Positions 1-7,649 of a stretch of DNA of 64,000 nt are shown in pieces (within the stretch, counting starts at the first letter, position 1; each line of letters begins with the position of its first letter). The notes under the pieces are model-generated. The model did no database searches, was not told where the DNA came from, and saw only the letters and a program-made list of their open reading frames with translations. The DNA comes from Pedobacter arcticus A12. GTDB taxonomy: Bacteria > Bacteroidota > Bacteroidia > Sphingobacteriales > Sphingobacteriaceae. The stretch is from contig NZ_JH947125.1 in assembly GCF_000302595.1 (NCBI RefSeq), positions 124,001 to 188,000 of the forward strand. Reading direction: 5' to 3'. Made by a program: the position numbers and the translations under genes.

Positions 1-198
1 TTTAGCTGCAACATCTGCTAATCCTCTCCACATCACAATGTTGTGCCATTCGGTTTGTTCAATTCTCTTCCCGTCTTTATTATATGATTCAGACGTGGCT
101 AAGGGAAAACTTGCAACAGAAACGTTTCCATCCAAATGCCTCACTTCAGGGTCTTTACCTAAGTGACCTACTAAAATAACTTTGTTAATTCCTGACAT
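1..198 (-). CDS. ssb: Single-stranded DNA-binding protein, N-terminal part (cut by window edge)
   Basis: The minus strand from an ATG at 196-198 reads MSGINKVILVGHLGKDPEVR, followed by a region with SYNKDGKRIEQTEWHNIV, which is the typical start of the OB fold of bacterial SSB. SSB coats single-stranded DNA in replication, recombination and repair. Only about 66 residues lie in the window; the rest of the OB fold and the acidic C-terminal tail are beyond position 1. It starts 22 bp after the mutY stop codon on the same strand, so the two are probably cotranscribed. The gldE/gldD genes often follow ssb in Bacteroidota, but that is outside the window. Confidence 0.92.
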   Translation of the reverse strand, partial: MSGINKVILVGHLGKDPEVRHLDGNVSVASFPLATSESYNKDGKRIEQTEWHNIVMWRGLADVAAK

Positions 199-220
199 TT
201 TCTTACCGATAAATTTTGAT

Positions 221-1267
221 TCAATTTATGATTTTTTTAAGGAAGTCAAAAATTAATTTAGGCATTCCGTAATTTTTTAGTTCATTAAAATCAACCCAAA
301 TCCAACCTTCTTGCATTATTACATCATGGGCATTTATGTCAATTTCTATTGTGTTTGCGAATATTCTTTGATGGGTTAAAATGTGTTTGACTTGATCAGA
401 AACTGCCGAAATTATAGGTGTCTGTTTAAACCAATTGGTAAAATTGTCTGGTTTTGGTATTGATAATTCTGCGTTTTCAAACTCTATACTCGGCAAATCA
501 TATAAACCTGCCCAAATATCAGCATTGTTTCTACGTTTTATAATCAGTTGGTTTTTTTTGTTACTGATGATGTAAAATTGAAAATAGCGCTCCTTAATTT
601 TTAACGTTTTTAATTTTACAGGCAATACGTTTATCTGCATATGTTTATATGCAAAGCAAGAGCTGATGAAAGGGCAAACTTCGCAGTTAGGGTTTTTAGG
701 TTTGCACTGTAAAGCACCAAACTCAATCATTGCTTGGTTGTGTTCCCCGGCATTTTTTTTGTTTAGTAGCTCATCGGCCAAAGCCTGAAACTCTTTTTTA
801 CCCTGTGTAGAGTTTATTGGTGTGCTGATGCCAAAATATCTTGCCAGCAATCGGTAAACATTTCCGTCAACCACCGCCTTTGCTTCGTTATTGGAGAAAG
901 ATGCTATCGCTGAGGCCGTGTATTCGCCAACTCCGGTAAGTGTAATTAAATCGGCGTAAGCTGTAGGGAAAGTGCCGTCAAAATCAGTCATCACTTTTCT
1001 AGCAGTTTTTAGCATATTTCTGCCTCTTGAGTAGTAACCCAACCCTTGCCACAATCTTAAAATTTCATCTTCACTCGCTGTTGCGAAATCTTTTACGGTG
1101 GGATAGGCCTCGGAAAAACGCAAAAAATAAGGCATTCCTTGCTCAACCCTGGTTTGTTGCAGAATAATTTCTGATAACCAGATTAAATAAGCATCAGTAC
1201 TGTTGCGCCAAGGCAGATCTCTTTTATGGTTTCTGTACCAGCTTATTAGCTCGTTTTTAAATCCCAT
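221..1267 (-). CDS. mutY: A/G-specific adenine DNA glycosylase MutY
   Basis: Removes adenine mispaired with 8-oxoguanine in base-excision repair. About 348 residues, normal for MutY. The HhH-GPD fold is clear: LPWR near residue 18, catalytic Glu33 in LSEIILQQT, the hairpin LTGVGEYTASAI near 110 and the catalytic Asp in VVDGNVYR near 135. Four cysteines near 190-206 (C-x6-C-x2-C-x5-C) form the 4Fe-4S cluster site. The C-terminal third resembles the NUDIX-like domain that reads 8-oxoG. The ATG at 1265-1267 (MGFKNEL) is preferred to an in-frame start 33 bp upstream because homologues begin close to the FKNEL-type helix. It is divergent from the HU gene and probably cotranscribed with ssb. Confidence 0.95.
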   Translation of the reverse strand: MGFKNELISWYRNHKRDLPWRNSTDAYLIWLSEIILQQTRVEQGMPYFLRFSEAYPTVKDFATASEDEILRLWQGLGYYSRGRNMLKTARKVMTDFDGTFPTAYADLITLTGVGEYTASAIASFSNNEAKAVVDGNVYRLLARYFGISTPINSTQGKKEFQALADELLNKKNAGEHNQAMIEFGALQCKPKNPNCEVCPFISSCFAYKHMQINVLPVKLKTLKIKERYFQFYIISNKKNQLIIKRRNNADIWAGLYDLPSIEFENAELSIPKPDNFTNWFKQTPIISAVSDQVKHILTHQRIFANTIEIDINAHDVIMQEGWIWVDFNELKNYGMPKLIFDFLKKIIN

Positions 1268-1376
1268 TTGTTCGGTTTTTGTAAAAATTATGCAGTGCAA
1301 AATGCTTAATTGTTGTGTAATAAGACGTTGAAATAAAATATTAAGTTATTTATTTCCCAAATTCAACTAAAAGCAA

Positions 1377-1384
1377 TACTTTTG
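1377..1384 (+). promoter_or_regulatory. Candidate -7 element (TANNTTTG) of the HU gene
   Basis: TACTTTTG matches the Bacteroidota -7 consensus TANNTTTG and lies 50 bp before the HU start codon, in the divergent gap with mutY. I do not see a clear TTTG at the expected -33 position, so the call rests on one element and its placement. Confidence 0.4.
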
Positions 1385-1434
1385 CAACCCCAAATCTTTG
1401 CACAACATAATAATTTTAAAAGAATATATATCAA

Positions 1435-1734
1435 ATGACAAAGGCAGAAATTATAGCAGAAATTGCTAACAAAACCGGAATAGAGAAGGTTGATGTCCAA
1501 GAGACTGTTGAGGCGTTTTTTAAAGTCGTAAAAAACGCTATGGTAGGTGGAGAAAATGTGTATGTAAGAGGTTTTGGTAGTTTTGTAGTTAAGAAAAGAG
1601 CCGAGAAAACTGCAAGAAATATCTCGAAAAATACTGCAATAATTATTCCTGAACATTTTGTTCCAAGTTTTAAACCAGCAAAAGTATTTGTTGATAAAGT
1701 TAAAACTGGAAATAAAGCTTCTATAACTGCATAA
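1435..1734 (+). CDS. HU/IHF family DNA-binding protein
   Basis: Small nucleoid protein that binds and bends DNA as a dimer. The 99 residues match the HU family from the N-terminal helix (MTKAEIIAEIANKTGIEKVD) through VYVRGFGSFVVKKRAEKTARN, the start of the DNA-clamping beta arm, to the C-terminal helix (PSFKPAKVFVDKV). The arm tip has NTAIIIPEHFVPSFKP, where the usual RNPRTGE/IPA section of classical HU is altered; this is common in the Bacteroidota branch that sits beside mutY. It is followed after 4 bp by the TPR gene and is probably cotranscribed with it. Confidence 0.93.
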   Translation: MTKAEIIAEIANKTGIEKVDVQETVEAFFKVVKNAMVGGENVYVRGFGSFVVKKRAEKTARNISKNTAIIIPEHFVPSFKPAKVFVDKVKTGNKASITA

Positions 1735-1738
1735 AGAC

Positions 1739-2596
1739 ATGATGAAATCTAAACAATATATAGTGATAGGATTGGTAGCGATACTAATGGTTGGCTTGTA
1801 CAGTTTAGATATCAAAGGTTTAGTGAAACAGGAAGGTGAAGGAGAGGATGCCGAAATGCAATCGGCTACTACTGCAAACACACAAGGTGATGCAACTATA
1901 AATGAGGCTACTGTTACGGCTGTTTCAAAACAGATGATCAGTGCTAATTTAGCTGCAGACATTGAAAAGCTGGAGAAGGAAGTGAAATCTGCTGATGGAG
2001 CTAAAAAAGTTGAGCTTCAAAAGCAACTTGCAAAAAAATGGGATGATGTAAATCAGCCCGCTGCTGCTGCGTTTTCTTATGAAGAGGTTGCTAAAGCAGA
2101 AGCTAATTATGCAAATTGGCTAATTGCTGGAAACCGATTTACAGAGGGCTATCAGAACAACACCGACAGTACAGTTACAGCTGGTTTAGTAAATAGAGCA
2201 ATTAACGCTTACAATAAAGCGTTAGCATTTGATGCAGACGGTCTAGATGCAAAAACGGGCTTAGGTGTAGCTTACGTAAGTGGTACTCAAAATCCAATGC
2301 AGGGAATTCAACTGCTGTTAGGTGTAGTTAAAGAAGATCCTAAAAATGAAAAAGCTAATATGAACCTTGGAATGTTTTCTATGAAATCAGGTCAGTTTCA
2401 GAAAGCTATCGACAGGTTTAAAACTGTGATTGATGTTAAGCCAACGCCAGAAGCTTGGTTTTACCTAGCAACAAGCTACGAAAACTTAGGGCAAAAGCCC
2501 GAAGCGATTTTGGCCTATCAAAAAAGCAAAGAACTTGCGGCAGATCCAAGCTTAACAGGATTTGTAGATCGTAAGATCAAAGAATTAAGTAATTAA
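1739..2596 (+). CDS. Membrane-anchored tetratricopeptide-repeat protein
   Basis: 285 residues. An N-terminal signal anchor (about residues 6-24, IVIGLVAILMVGLYSLDI) is followed by a low-complexity linker and then TPR-like helical repeats from about residue 150 (AINAYNKALAFDADGLDAKT, MNLGMFSMKSGQFQKAIDRF, WFYLATSYENLGQKPEAILA). The TPR part is expected on the outer side of the inner membrane as a protein-interaction scaffold. Two ATG codons stand in tandem at 1739 and 1742. It lies 4 bp behind HU and 32 bp before a tiny basic protein. I do not recognise a specific function. HU, TPR, small basic protein and rng in this order look like a conserved Bacteroidota block, which is recall rather than a comparison I can run. 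Confidence 0.8.
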   Translation: MMKSKQYIVIGLVAILMVGLYSLDIKGLVKQEGEGEDAEMQSATTANTQGDATINEATVTAVSKQMISANLAADIEKLEKEVKSADGAKKVELQKQLAKKWDDVNQPAAAAFSYEEVAKAEANYANWLIAGNRFTEGYQNNTDSTVTAGLVNRAINAYNKALAFDADGLDAKTGLGVAYVSGTQNPMQGIQLLLGVVKEDPKNEKANMNLGMFSMKSGQFQKAIDRFKTVIDVKPTPEAWFYLATSYENLGQKPEAILAYQKSKELAADPSLTGFVDRKIKELSN

Positions 2597-2628
2597 AATA
2601 ATTAAATAAAACATTAAATTTCAAAGTT

Positions 2629-2721
2629 ATGCCAAGCGGTAAAAAAAGAAAGAGACATAAAATGGCTACTCACAAGCGTAAAAAACGCTTAAGAAAAAAC
2701 AGACATAAGAATAAGAAATAA
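2629..2721 (+). CDS. 30-residue very basic protein, AURKAIP1/COX24 (mS38-like) family
   Basis: An ATG at 2629 opens a 30-codon frame: MPSGKKRKRHKMATHKRKKR, then LRKNRHKNKK and TAA. More than half of the residues are Lys, Arg or His. The pattern K-R-x-x-H-K-M-x-x-H-K-R-K-K-R-x-R-K-x-R is that of the short domain shared with mitochondrial AURKAIP1/COX24, now mitoribosomal protein mS38 (Pfam DUF1713). I infer a ribosome-bound peptide contacting rRNA. It lies between the TPR gene and rng and is followed by a terminator. The frame is too short for most gene finders, but its composition cannot be chance. Confidence 0.82.
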   Translation: MPSGKKRKRHKMATHKRKKRLRKNRHKNKK

Positions 2722-2744
2722 GCGCTAAGCTTTGAACTTTTTAG

Positions 2745-2802
2745 CAGAACATTAGCGTTTAAAATTTTAAACGTAAATGTTCTGTTTGTGTTTTTTTTTC
2801 TT
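2745..2802 (+). terminator. Rho-independent terminator after the mS38-like gene
   Basis: Arms CAGAACATT (2745-2753) and AATGTTCTG (2776-2784) pair perfectly and enclose a further palindrome CGTTTAAAATTTTAAACG. A long T-rich run follows at 2785-2802. It closes the HU-TPR-small protein unit before rng. Confidence 0.75.
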
Positions 2803-2850
2803 TGTTGATAAAAGATTGTATTTTAACAATCTTTTCTAAAAAAGTAGCTG

Positions 2851-4401
2851 TTGGTAAAGGAGTTAATTATCAATCTAACCTCTAGTGGGGTTACGATTGC
2901 ATTAATGCAAGACAAGCAACTCGTAGAACTTAACAAAGAACAACTTGACAACAGTTATGCTGTTGGCGATATTTATATGGGCCGAATCAAAAAGATTATG
3001 CCCGGTTTAAATGCCGCATTTGTTGATGTTGGTTACGAGAAAGATGCTTTTCTGCATTATTTAGACCTCGGACCGCAAGTACAATCTTTACTAAAACTTA
3101 ACAAGCAAGTTAGAGGTAATTCTTATAAAGATCGTTTATTAGATAATTTTAAGAAAGAGGCTGACATTGATAAGGGTGGAAAAATTTCTTCTATTCTTAC
3201 AAAGAATCAGTTATTACCGGTACAAATTGCTAAGGAACCTATTTCTACAAAAGGTCCACGTTTAAGTTCAGATTTATCTATTGCGGGCAGATTTGTGGTA
3301 TTAGTGCCGTTTTCTGATGTGATTTCAATCTCTAAAAAGATTAGAAGTAACACAGAAAGAACACGTTTAAAGAAAATTGTTGAGGGTATTAAACCTGCAA
3401 ACTTTGGCGTAATTATTAGAACCGTATCTGAGCATAAAGGCGTAGCAGAAATCCAGAAAGATTTATTAGACCTAATCTCTAAGTGGGAAACTTTAATGAA
3501 AAAGTTACCAACTACAGACCCTTCTAAACGAATTTTAGGTGAAATGGGGAGAGCTTCAACCATTCTAAGAGATCTCTTGAATGATGAGTTTTCCAATGTT
3601 TATGTAAACGACCCTGCCATTTACGAAGAAGTTAAATCCTACGTACACGAGATTTCTCCCGAATTGGAGAAAATTGTAAAACTGTACAAAGGTAAAGAAC
3701 CGATTTTTGAGCATTTCGGAATAGAGAAGCAGATCAAAGGCTCTTTTGGTAGAACTGTAAATCTTGCAGGTGGTGCTTATTTGGTGGTAGAACATACCGA
3801 AGCATTGCATGTAATAGATGTAAACAGTGGTAACCGTACGGCAAGCCCCGAGAACCAGGAAGAAAATGCTTTCATGGTGAATAAGGAAGCTGCTAAAGAA
3901 ATTGCTCGTCAATTAAGATTAAGAGATATGGGTGGTATTGTGGTTGTCGATTTTATCGATATGCACAAAGCGCCAAATCGTAAGGATCTGTTTGATTATC
4001 TAAAATCGGAAATGCTTTTAGATAGAGCAAAGCATACCATTTTGCCACCAAGTAAATTTGGATTGGTACAGATTACACGTCAACGGGTTCGCCCAGAGAT
4101 GAATATTGTAACCAATGAAAAATGTCCGAGTTGTGATGGAACGGGTGAAATTAAGGCAAGTATTGTTCTTTTAGATGATATTGTAGCCAATTTAGATTAC
4201 GTTTTAAATGAACAGGCAGAAAAAGGAATTACACTTTGTGTGCATCCTTACATTGCTGCCTTTATTACAAAAGGATTGGTTTCCTTACAAATGAAGTGGT
4301 TCTTTAAATATAGCCAGTGGATTAAGGTACGTTCCGTATCATCTTATCATTTAACGGAGTTCCATTTCTTAAGCGCAAAAGAAGAAGAAATTAAACTATA
4401 G
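2851..4401 (+). CDS. rng: Ribonuclease G (RNase E/G family)
   Basis: Endoribonuclease for rRNA maturation and mRNA turnover. 516 residues, typical of RNase G without the RNase E scaffold tail. An S1 RNA-binding domain occupies about residues 35-130 (GDIYMGRIKKIMPGLNAAFV), followed by the RNase H-like catalytic domain with metal-binding Asp in HVIDVNSGNR (about 325) and VVVDFIDMHK (about 370). The zinc-link CPSCDGTGE lies near residue 425 and holds dimers together. The start is a TTG at 2851: an in-frame stop lies at 2845-2847 and VKELIINLTS is the expected beginning of the family. A terminator follows at 4423. Confidence 0.95.
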   Translation: MVKELIINLTSSGVTIALMQDKQLVELNKEQLDNSYAVGDIYMGRIKKIMPGLNAAFVDVGYEKDAFLHYLDLGPQVQSLLKLNKQVRGNSYKDRLLDNFKKEADIDKGGKISSILTKNQLLPVQIAKEPISTKGPRLSSDLSIAGRFVVLVPFSDVISISKKIRSNTERTRLKKIVEGIKPANFGVIIRTVSEHKGVAEIQKDLLDLISKWETLMKKLPTTDPSKRILGEMGRASTILRDLLNDEFSNVYVNDPAIYEEVKSYVHEISPELEKIVKLYKGKEPIFEHFGIEKQIKGSFGRTVNLAGGAYLVVEHTEALHVIDVNSGNRTASPENQEENAFMVNKEAAKEIARQLRLRDMGGIVVVDFIDMHKAPNRKDLFDYLKSEMLLDRAKHTILPPSKFGLVQITRQRVRPEMNIVTNEKCPSCDGTGEIKASIVLLDDIVANLDYVLNEQAEKGITLCVHPYIAAFITKGLVSLQMKWFFKYSQWIKVRSVSSYHLTEFHFLSAKEEEIKL

Positions 4402-4422
4402 GTTTTAATATCAAATTTCCGG

Positions 4423-4457
4423 AAGCCTGTGATATTTTTCACAGGCTTTTCTTTTTA
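4423..4457 (+). terminator. Terminator of rng
   Basis: Stem AAGCCTGTG (4423-4431) pairs with CACAGGCTT (4440-4448) around an 8-nt AT loop, followed by TTCTTTTT. It lies 22 bp after the rng stop codon. Confidence 0.85.
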
Positions 4458-4537
4458 GTATAAATTTACGGGGAATATATTTCTATATAAGATATTATGT
4501 AGTATATTTTTTATATTTGGTTAAAACATTCTACCAG

Positions 4538-5434
4538 ATGTACCGTAAGTTAAAAAAGTATGTAGAGATCTCTCCGCGTGAATTTCGTGGGATGGTTGTA
4601 CTAATTTGTGTTCTCCTTTTCGTTTTTGTCTCTCCATATATTTACGAAAAGATTATGGGGGATCCACTCAAAATCACGGTTGAGACCTTAGCTCCCAAGA
4701 TAGCGGAGATCGAATCTTTTGACCAGAAAAGCGAAAAGTTTTATGATAAGGATCCGAGAGTTGTAAAAGGGGAACTTTTTGAGTTTGATCCGAATAACCT
4801 TTCTGTTGAGAATTGGGTTAAACTAGGATTAACGAATAAACAAGCGGCTAGCATTAAAAAGTATGAGGCAAAAGGAGGGGAGTTTAGAACTTTGGCAGAC
4901 GTGAAAAAAATGTATGCTATTACAGATGCAATGTACCAACGGATTGAACCTTACATCCGAATACCGGAAACTGAAAGCAGTTTTAAATCAACATTTAATA
5001 AACCCTTTGAAAAAAAGTATGGAGGTAAAACTTCAATTAACGTAGAGGTGAACGGTGCTGACTCTGTTACACTTGTTGCCGTTAGAGGTATAGGTCCATC
5101 TTTTGCATCCCGGATTATAAAATATAGAAGTAGATTGGGCGGGTTTGTTACTTTGGAACAGTTAAGAGAAGTATATGGGGTTGATTCGGCAAAGTTTGAC
5201 GAGCTACAGCCTCAATTAAATATCAACAGCCAAAGGATTCAAAAAATTTCGATAAATAGATGTAGTATGGATGATTTGAAAACTTTCCCATATTTAAAGT
5301 ACAAACAAGCTAATGCAATTATTGCTTATAGAAATCAGCATGGTAACTTTTTGAACATTGGAGATTTGAATAAAATTGCGATATTGAGCCCCGAACTTAT
5401 CCAGAAAATAGCGCCTTATCTAAAATTTGAATGA
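4538..5434 (+). CDS. ComEA-like helix-hairpin-helix protein with membrane anchor
   Basis: 298 residues from the ATG at 4538; a TTG 21 bp upstream is less likely. One transmembrane segment (about residues 19-38, VVLICVLLFVFVSPYIY) is followed by helix-hairpin-helix units, e.g. LGLTNKQAASIKKYEAKGGE, LVAVRGIGPSFASRIIKYRS with RLGGFVTLEQLREVYGVD, and a last one with KYKQANAIIAYRNQHGNF. Such HhH repeats bind DNA non-specifically in ComEA, but several Bacteroidota proteins of this type have no proven role in DNA uptake. The stop overlaps the apt start (ATGA), so translation is probably coupled. A role in periplasmic DNA handling is inference. Confidence 0.8.
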   Translation: MYRKLKKYVEISPREFRGMVVLICVLLFVFVSPYIYEKIMGDPLKITVETLAPKIAEIESFDQKSEKFYDKDPRVVKGELFEFDPNNLSVENWVKLGLTNKQAASIKKYEAKGGEFRTLADVKKMYAITDAMYQRIEPYIRIPETESSFKSTFNKPFEKKYGGKTSINVEVNGADSVTLVAVRGIGPSFASRIIKYRSRLGGFVTLEQLREVYGVDSAKFDELQPQLNINSQRIQKISINRCSMDDLKTFPYLKYKQANAIIAYRNQHGNFLNIGDLNKIAILSPELIQKIAPYLKFE

Positions 5435-5958
5435 TTGAAACATCAATTAAGAATTCCATCAGAGACATTCCTGATTTTCCGAAACCGGGGATTATATTTA
5501 AAGACATTACACCTATTTTAAAAGATCAGCAATTGTGTACGGAAATTGTAGATGCTTTTGTGCTGTTGCTTAAAGATTTAGAATTTGACGCCCTAGCAGG
5601 GATTGAAAGCAGAGGTTTTTTATTTGGATTGATGCTTGCCAGCCGATTAAATAAGCCGTTTATTCCCATTAGAAAAGCCGGAAAACTCCCTTTTAGGACC
5701 ATCCAGCAGTCGTACGATTTAGAATATGGGTCTGCAGTTCTAGAAATCCATGAAGATGCTTTTGAACCAGGCGCAAGGGTTTTAATCCACGATGATTTAT
5801 TAGCAACAGGAGGTACCGTTGATGCAACTTCTCGGCTTATTGAAAAAATGAACGGCGTAATTGCTGGTTTCTCTTTTATTGTTAGTCTTGATTTTTTGGG
5901 AGGTGAAGAAAAGTTGAAAAATTTTTCTAGCAACGTTTATACCTTGGCGAGATATTGA
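5431..5958 (+). CDS. apt: Adenine phosphoribosyltransferase
   Basis: Purine salvage enzyme making AMP from adenine and PRPP. 175 residues, the usual length. Typical features are IRDIPDFPKPGIIFKDITP at residues 10-28, the flexible-loop segment RKAGKLPF at 81-88 and the PRPP-binding motif VLIHDDLLATGGT at 117-129. The ATG overlaps the stop of the upstream HhH gene by 4 bp. The gene is convergent with bshC, with only 21 bp between the stops. Confidence 0.96.
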   Translation: MIETSIKNSIRDIPDFPKPGIIFKDITPILKDQQLCTEIVDAFVLLLKDLEFDALAGIESRGFLFGLMLASRLNKPFIPIRKAGKLPFRTIQQSYDLEYGSAVLEIHEDAFEPGARVLIHDDLLATGGTVDATSRLIEKMNGVIAGFSFIVSLDFLGGEEKLKNFSSNVYTLARY

Positions 5959-5979
5959 CTTGAACCTAATGCAGAGATT

Positions 5980-7599
5980 TTAGCTTTCCGCATTTAGCTT
6001 TCCCACCATAGTTTGAAAAAGAATACTAAACTTAAAATCTAGAGGTTTGAAGTTTTCGATCAACGCTTTAATAAAAGTATCGCCATATTTAACATAAAAT
6101 AGAGCAAAGTTTTCGTTTCGTTCTTGTAAACCACCGCCAGGGAAAAGTGTGTTTTTTACTTTTTCGATATCAGTCATCGCCTCAGAATAGTTGCGTTTAT
6201 CGGCTCTAATCAACTTCTTTTCCAAACTTTCCATTGCGTTTTTGAGCCTTACTTCAACGGCTTCTGTGCTTGGCTTTAACGTAGGGTCAATTTTTGCTAC
6301 ACGGGTTTTTAAAACTTCAAAAACGGTGTGTAGTTGTTTCCATTCCTCCGAGATCGTTAAGTCATGAGTAGTATGGTTTTCAACGTAATTCTTCTTCAGC
6401 TGTTCTGTAGAAGTAAATGTGTCCGTAAGGTTTAATCCTAATTTATCCAGCTTATGGATCACCTTTTCATCGGCTACCATTGCAGAATTTCTGAGAACCA
6501 ATAAAGGAAAATCTATTTTATAGAAATCGAAATTTGATTTTAACTGTAACCAATAAGCCAATTCTCCACCACCTCCTATATAAGCAAGGTTAGGTAAAAT
6601 TACTTCCTGATACAAGGGACGCATCACCACATTAGGACTAAACCGCTCTGGATGATTAGTAATTTCAGTTTTTAATTCAGCTAACGTAAATGAGATTTCA
6701 GTGTTTAATACTTGATACTTTTCGTTTTCAAAAACAATGCGCTCCCGCAAATCATCCATCAGGTAAAAGAAATTAATCTCCCTTGGATTTACTTGCGCAT
6801 GAATATCAATTTTGGCTAAAGCTTCACTTGCTTGCAGTATATTTTTAAAGCTGTTTTGTTCGATGATATCCTGAGTGATGATCTCGGAAAATTCCTGTTT
6901 TAGTGAATGATCATCTGCATCTATTATCACTAAACCATAATCTGCAAAAAGCTCATTTGCTAAAAAACGAGTAGCTTCTGCTAAACTTTTACCCTCAGCG
7001 TAAGCTTGAGAAACCATTTTACCCAGTTTTTCTGCATTTGCAGAGAGACCTATGATTCCCTTATATTCGTTCAGCGTTTTGATGAAGCTTTTGGTGCTCA
7101 GCCTTCCGGTTGCACCGCTGGCGTTAGTATTCCAGCTAATTTTTTTACCATCTACGTAAGTATGGTTAATTTCCTCAAAATCATGATCCTCTGTAGCCAT
7201 CCAATAAACGGGTACAAAGTTTTTATCAGGAAAAGCCTGTTTAAGCTCCTTAGCTAAATTTATAGCGCTAACTATTTTGAAAAGAAAATATAAAGGACCG
7301 GTAAAAATATTGAGCTGGTGACCAGTAGTGATGGTATAAGTGTTTTCCGCTTTAAGCAATTGAATATTCGCTTTTGCTAAAGCGCTTTGGTTTGGGATAG
7401 ACTGGTACTGATTTTCCAGGACTGAAACTAATGTTTCTCTATTTCCTTTGAAATTTCTTTCGTCGATAATTTTCTCGAAGCTTTTTAAATCTGGAAATCG
7501 ATTAATGAAAGGTTTGAACTGCTCATCGTGGCTCAACAGTCGGGTAACCGTGGACGAAAAACATCGGGTTTGAGCGTATTCGATCGTTTGTACTTTCAT
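5980..7599 (-). CDS. bshC: Bacillithiol biosynthesis cysteine-adding enzyme BshC
   Basis: Proposed last step of bacillithiol synthesis: addition of cysteine to glucosaminyl-malate. 539 residues match the family length. Recognisable segments are TTGHQLNIFTGPLYFLFKI near residue 95, VYWMATEDHDFEE near 135, NVVMRPLYQEVILPNLAYIG with GGGELAYW near 320-345, and the C-terminal coiled coil. BshC keeps a nucleotidyl-transferase-like core. bshA and bshB are not in this window, so the pathway is scattered. It lies 50 bp downstream of rimO on the same strand, with a hairpin between them. Confidence 0.93.
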   Translation of the reverse strand: MKVQTIEYAQTRCFSSTVTRLLSHDEQFKPFINRFPDLKSFEKIIDERNFKGNRETLVSVLENQYQSIPNQSALAKANIQLLKAENTYTITTGHQLNIFTGPLYFLFKIVSAINLAKELKQAFPDKNFVPVYWMATEDHDFEEINHTYVDGKKISWNTNASGATGRLSTKSFIKTLNEYKGIIGLSANAEKLGKMVSQAYAEGKSLAEATRFLANELFADYGLVIIDADDHSLKQEFSEIITQDIIEQNSFKNILQASEALAKIDIHAQVNPREINFFYLMDDLRERIVFENEKYQVLNTEISFTLAELKTEITNHPERFSPNVVMRPLYQEVILPNLAYIGGGGELAYWLQLKSNFDFYKIDFPLLVLRNSAMVADEKVIHKLDKLGLNLTDTFTSTEQLKKNYVENHTTHDLTISEEWKQLHTVFEVLKTRVAKIDPTLKPSTEAVEVRLKNAMESLEKKLIRADKRNYSEAMTDIEKVKNTLFPGGGLQERNENFALFYVKYGDTFIKALIENFKPLDFKFSILFQTMVGKLNAES

Positions 7600-7612
7600 G
7601 CTATAAAGCGAA

Positions 7613-7641
7613 AATAGCCAAAATTCAAGATTTTGGCTATT
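7613..7641 (-). terminator. Hairpin between rimO and bshC
   Basis: AATAGCCAAAA (7613-7623) pairs perfectly with TTTTGGCTATT (7631-7641) around a 7-nt loop. On the minus strand it follows rimO, but only a short TTTT follows the stem. It could be a weak terminator or an attenuator before bshC. Confidence 0.45.
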
Positions 7642-7649
7642 AGCAATAT

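Noticed and set aside
1363-1962. A 199-codon minus-strand frame opposite HU and the TPR gene
   Set aside because: It is antisense to two well-supported genes, has a Cys/Phe/Ser-rich product without family features, and no promoter or operon context.
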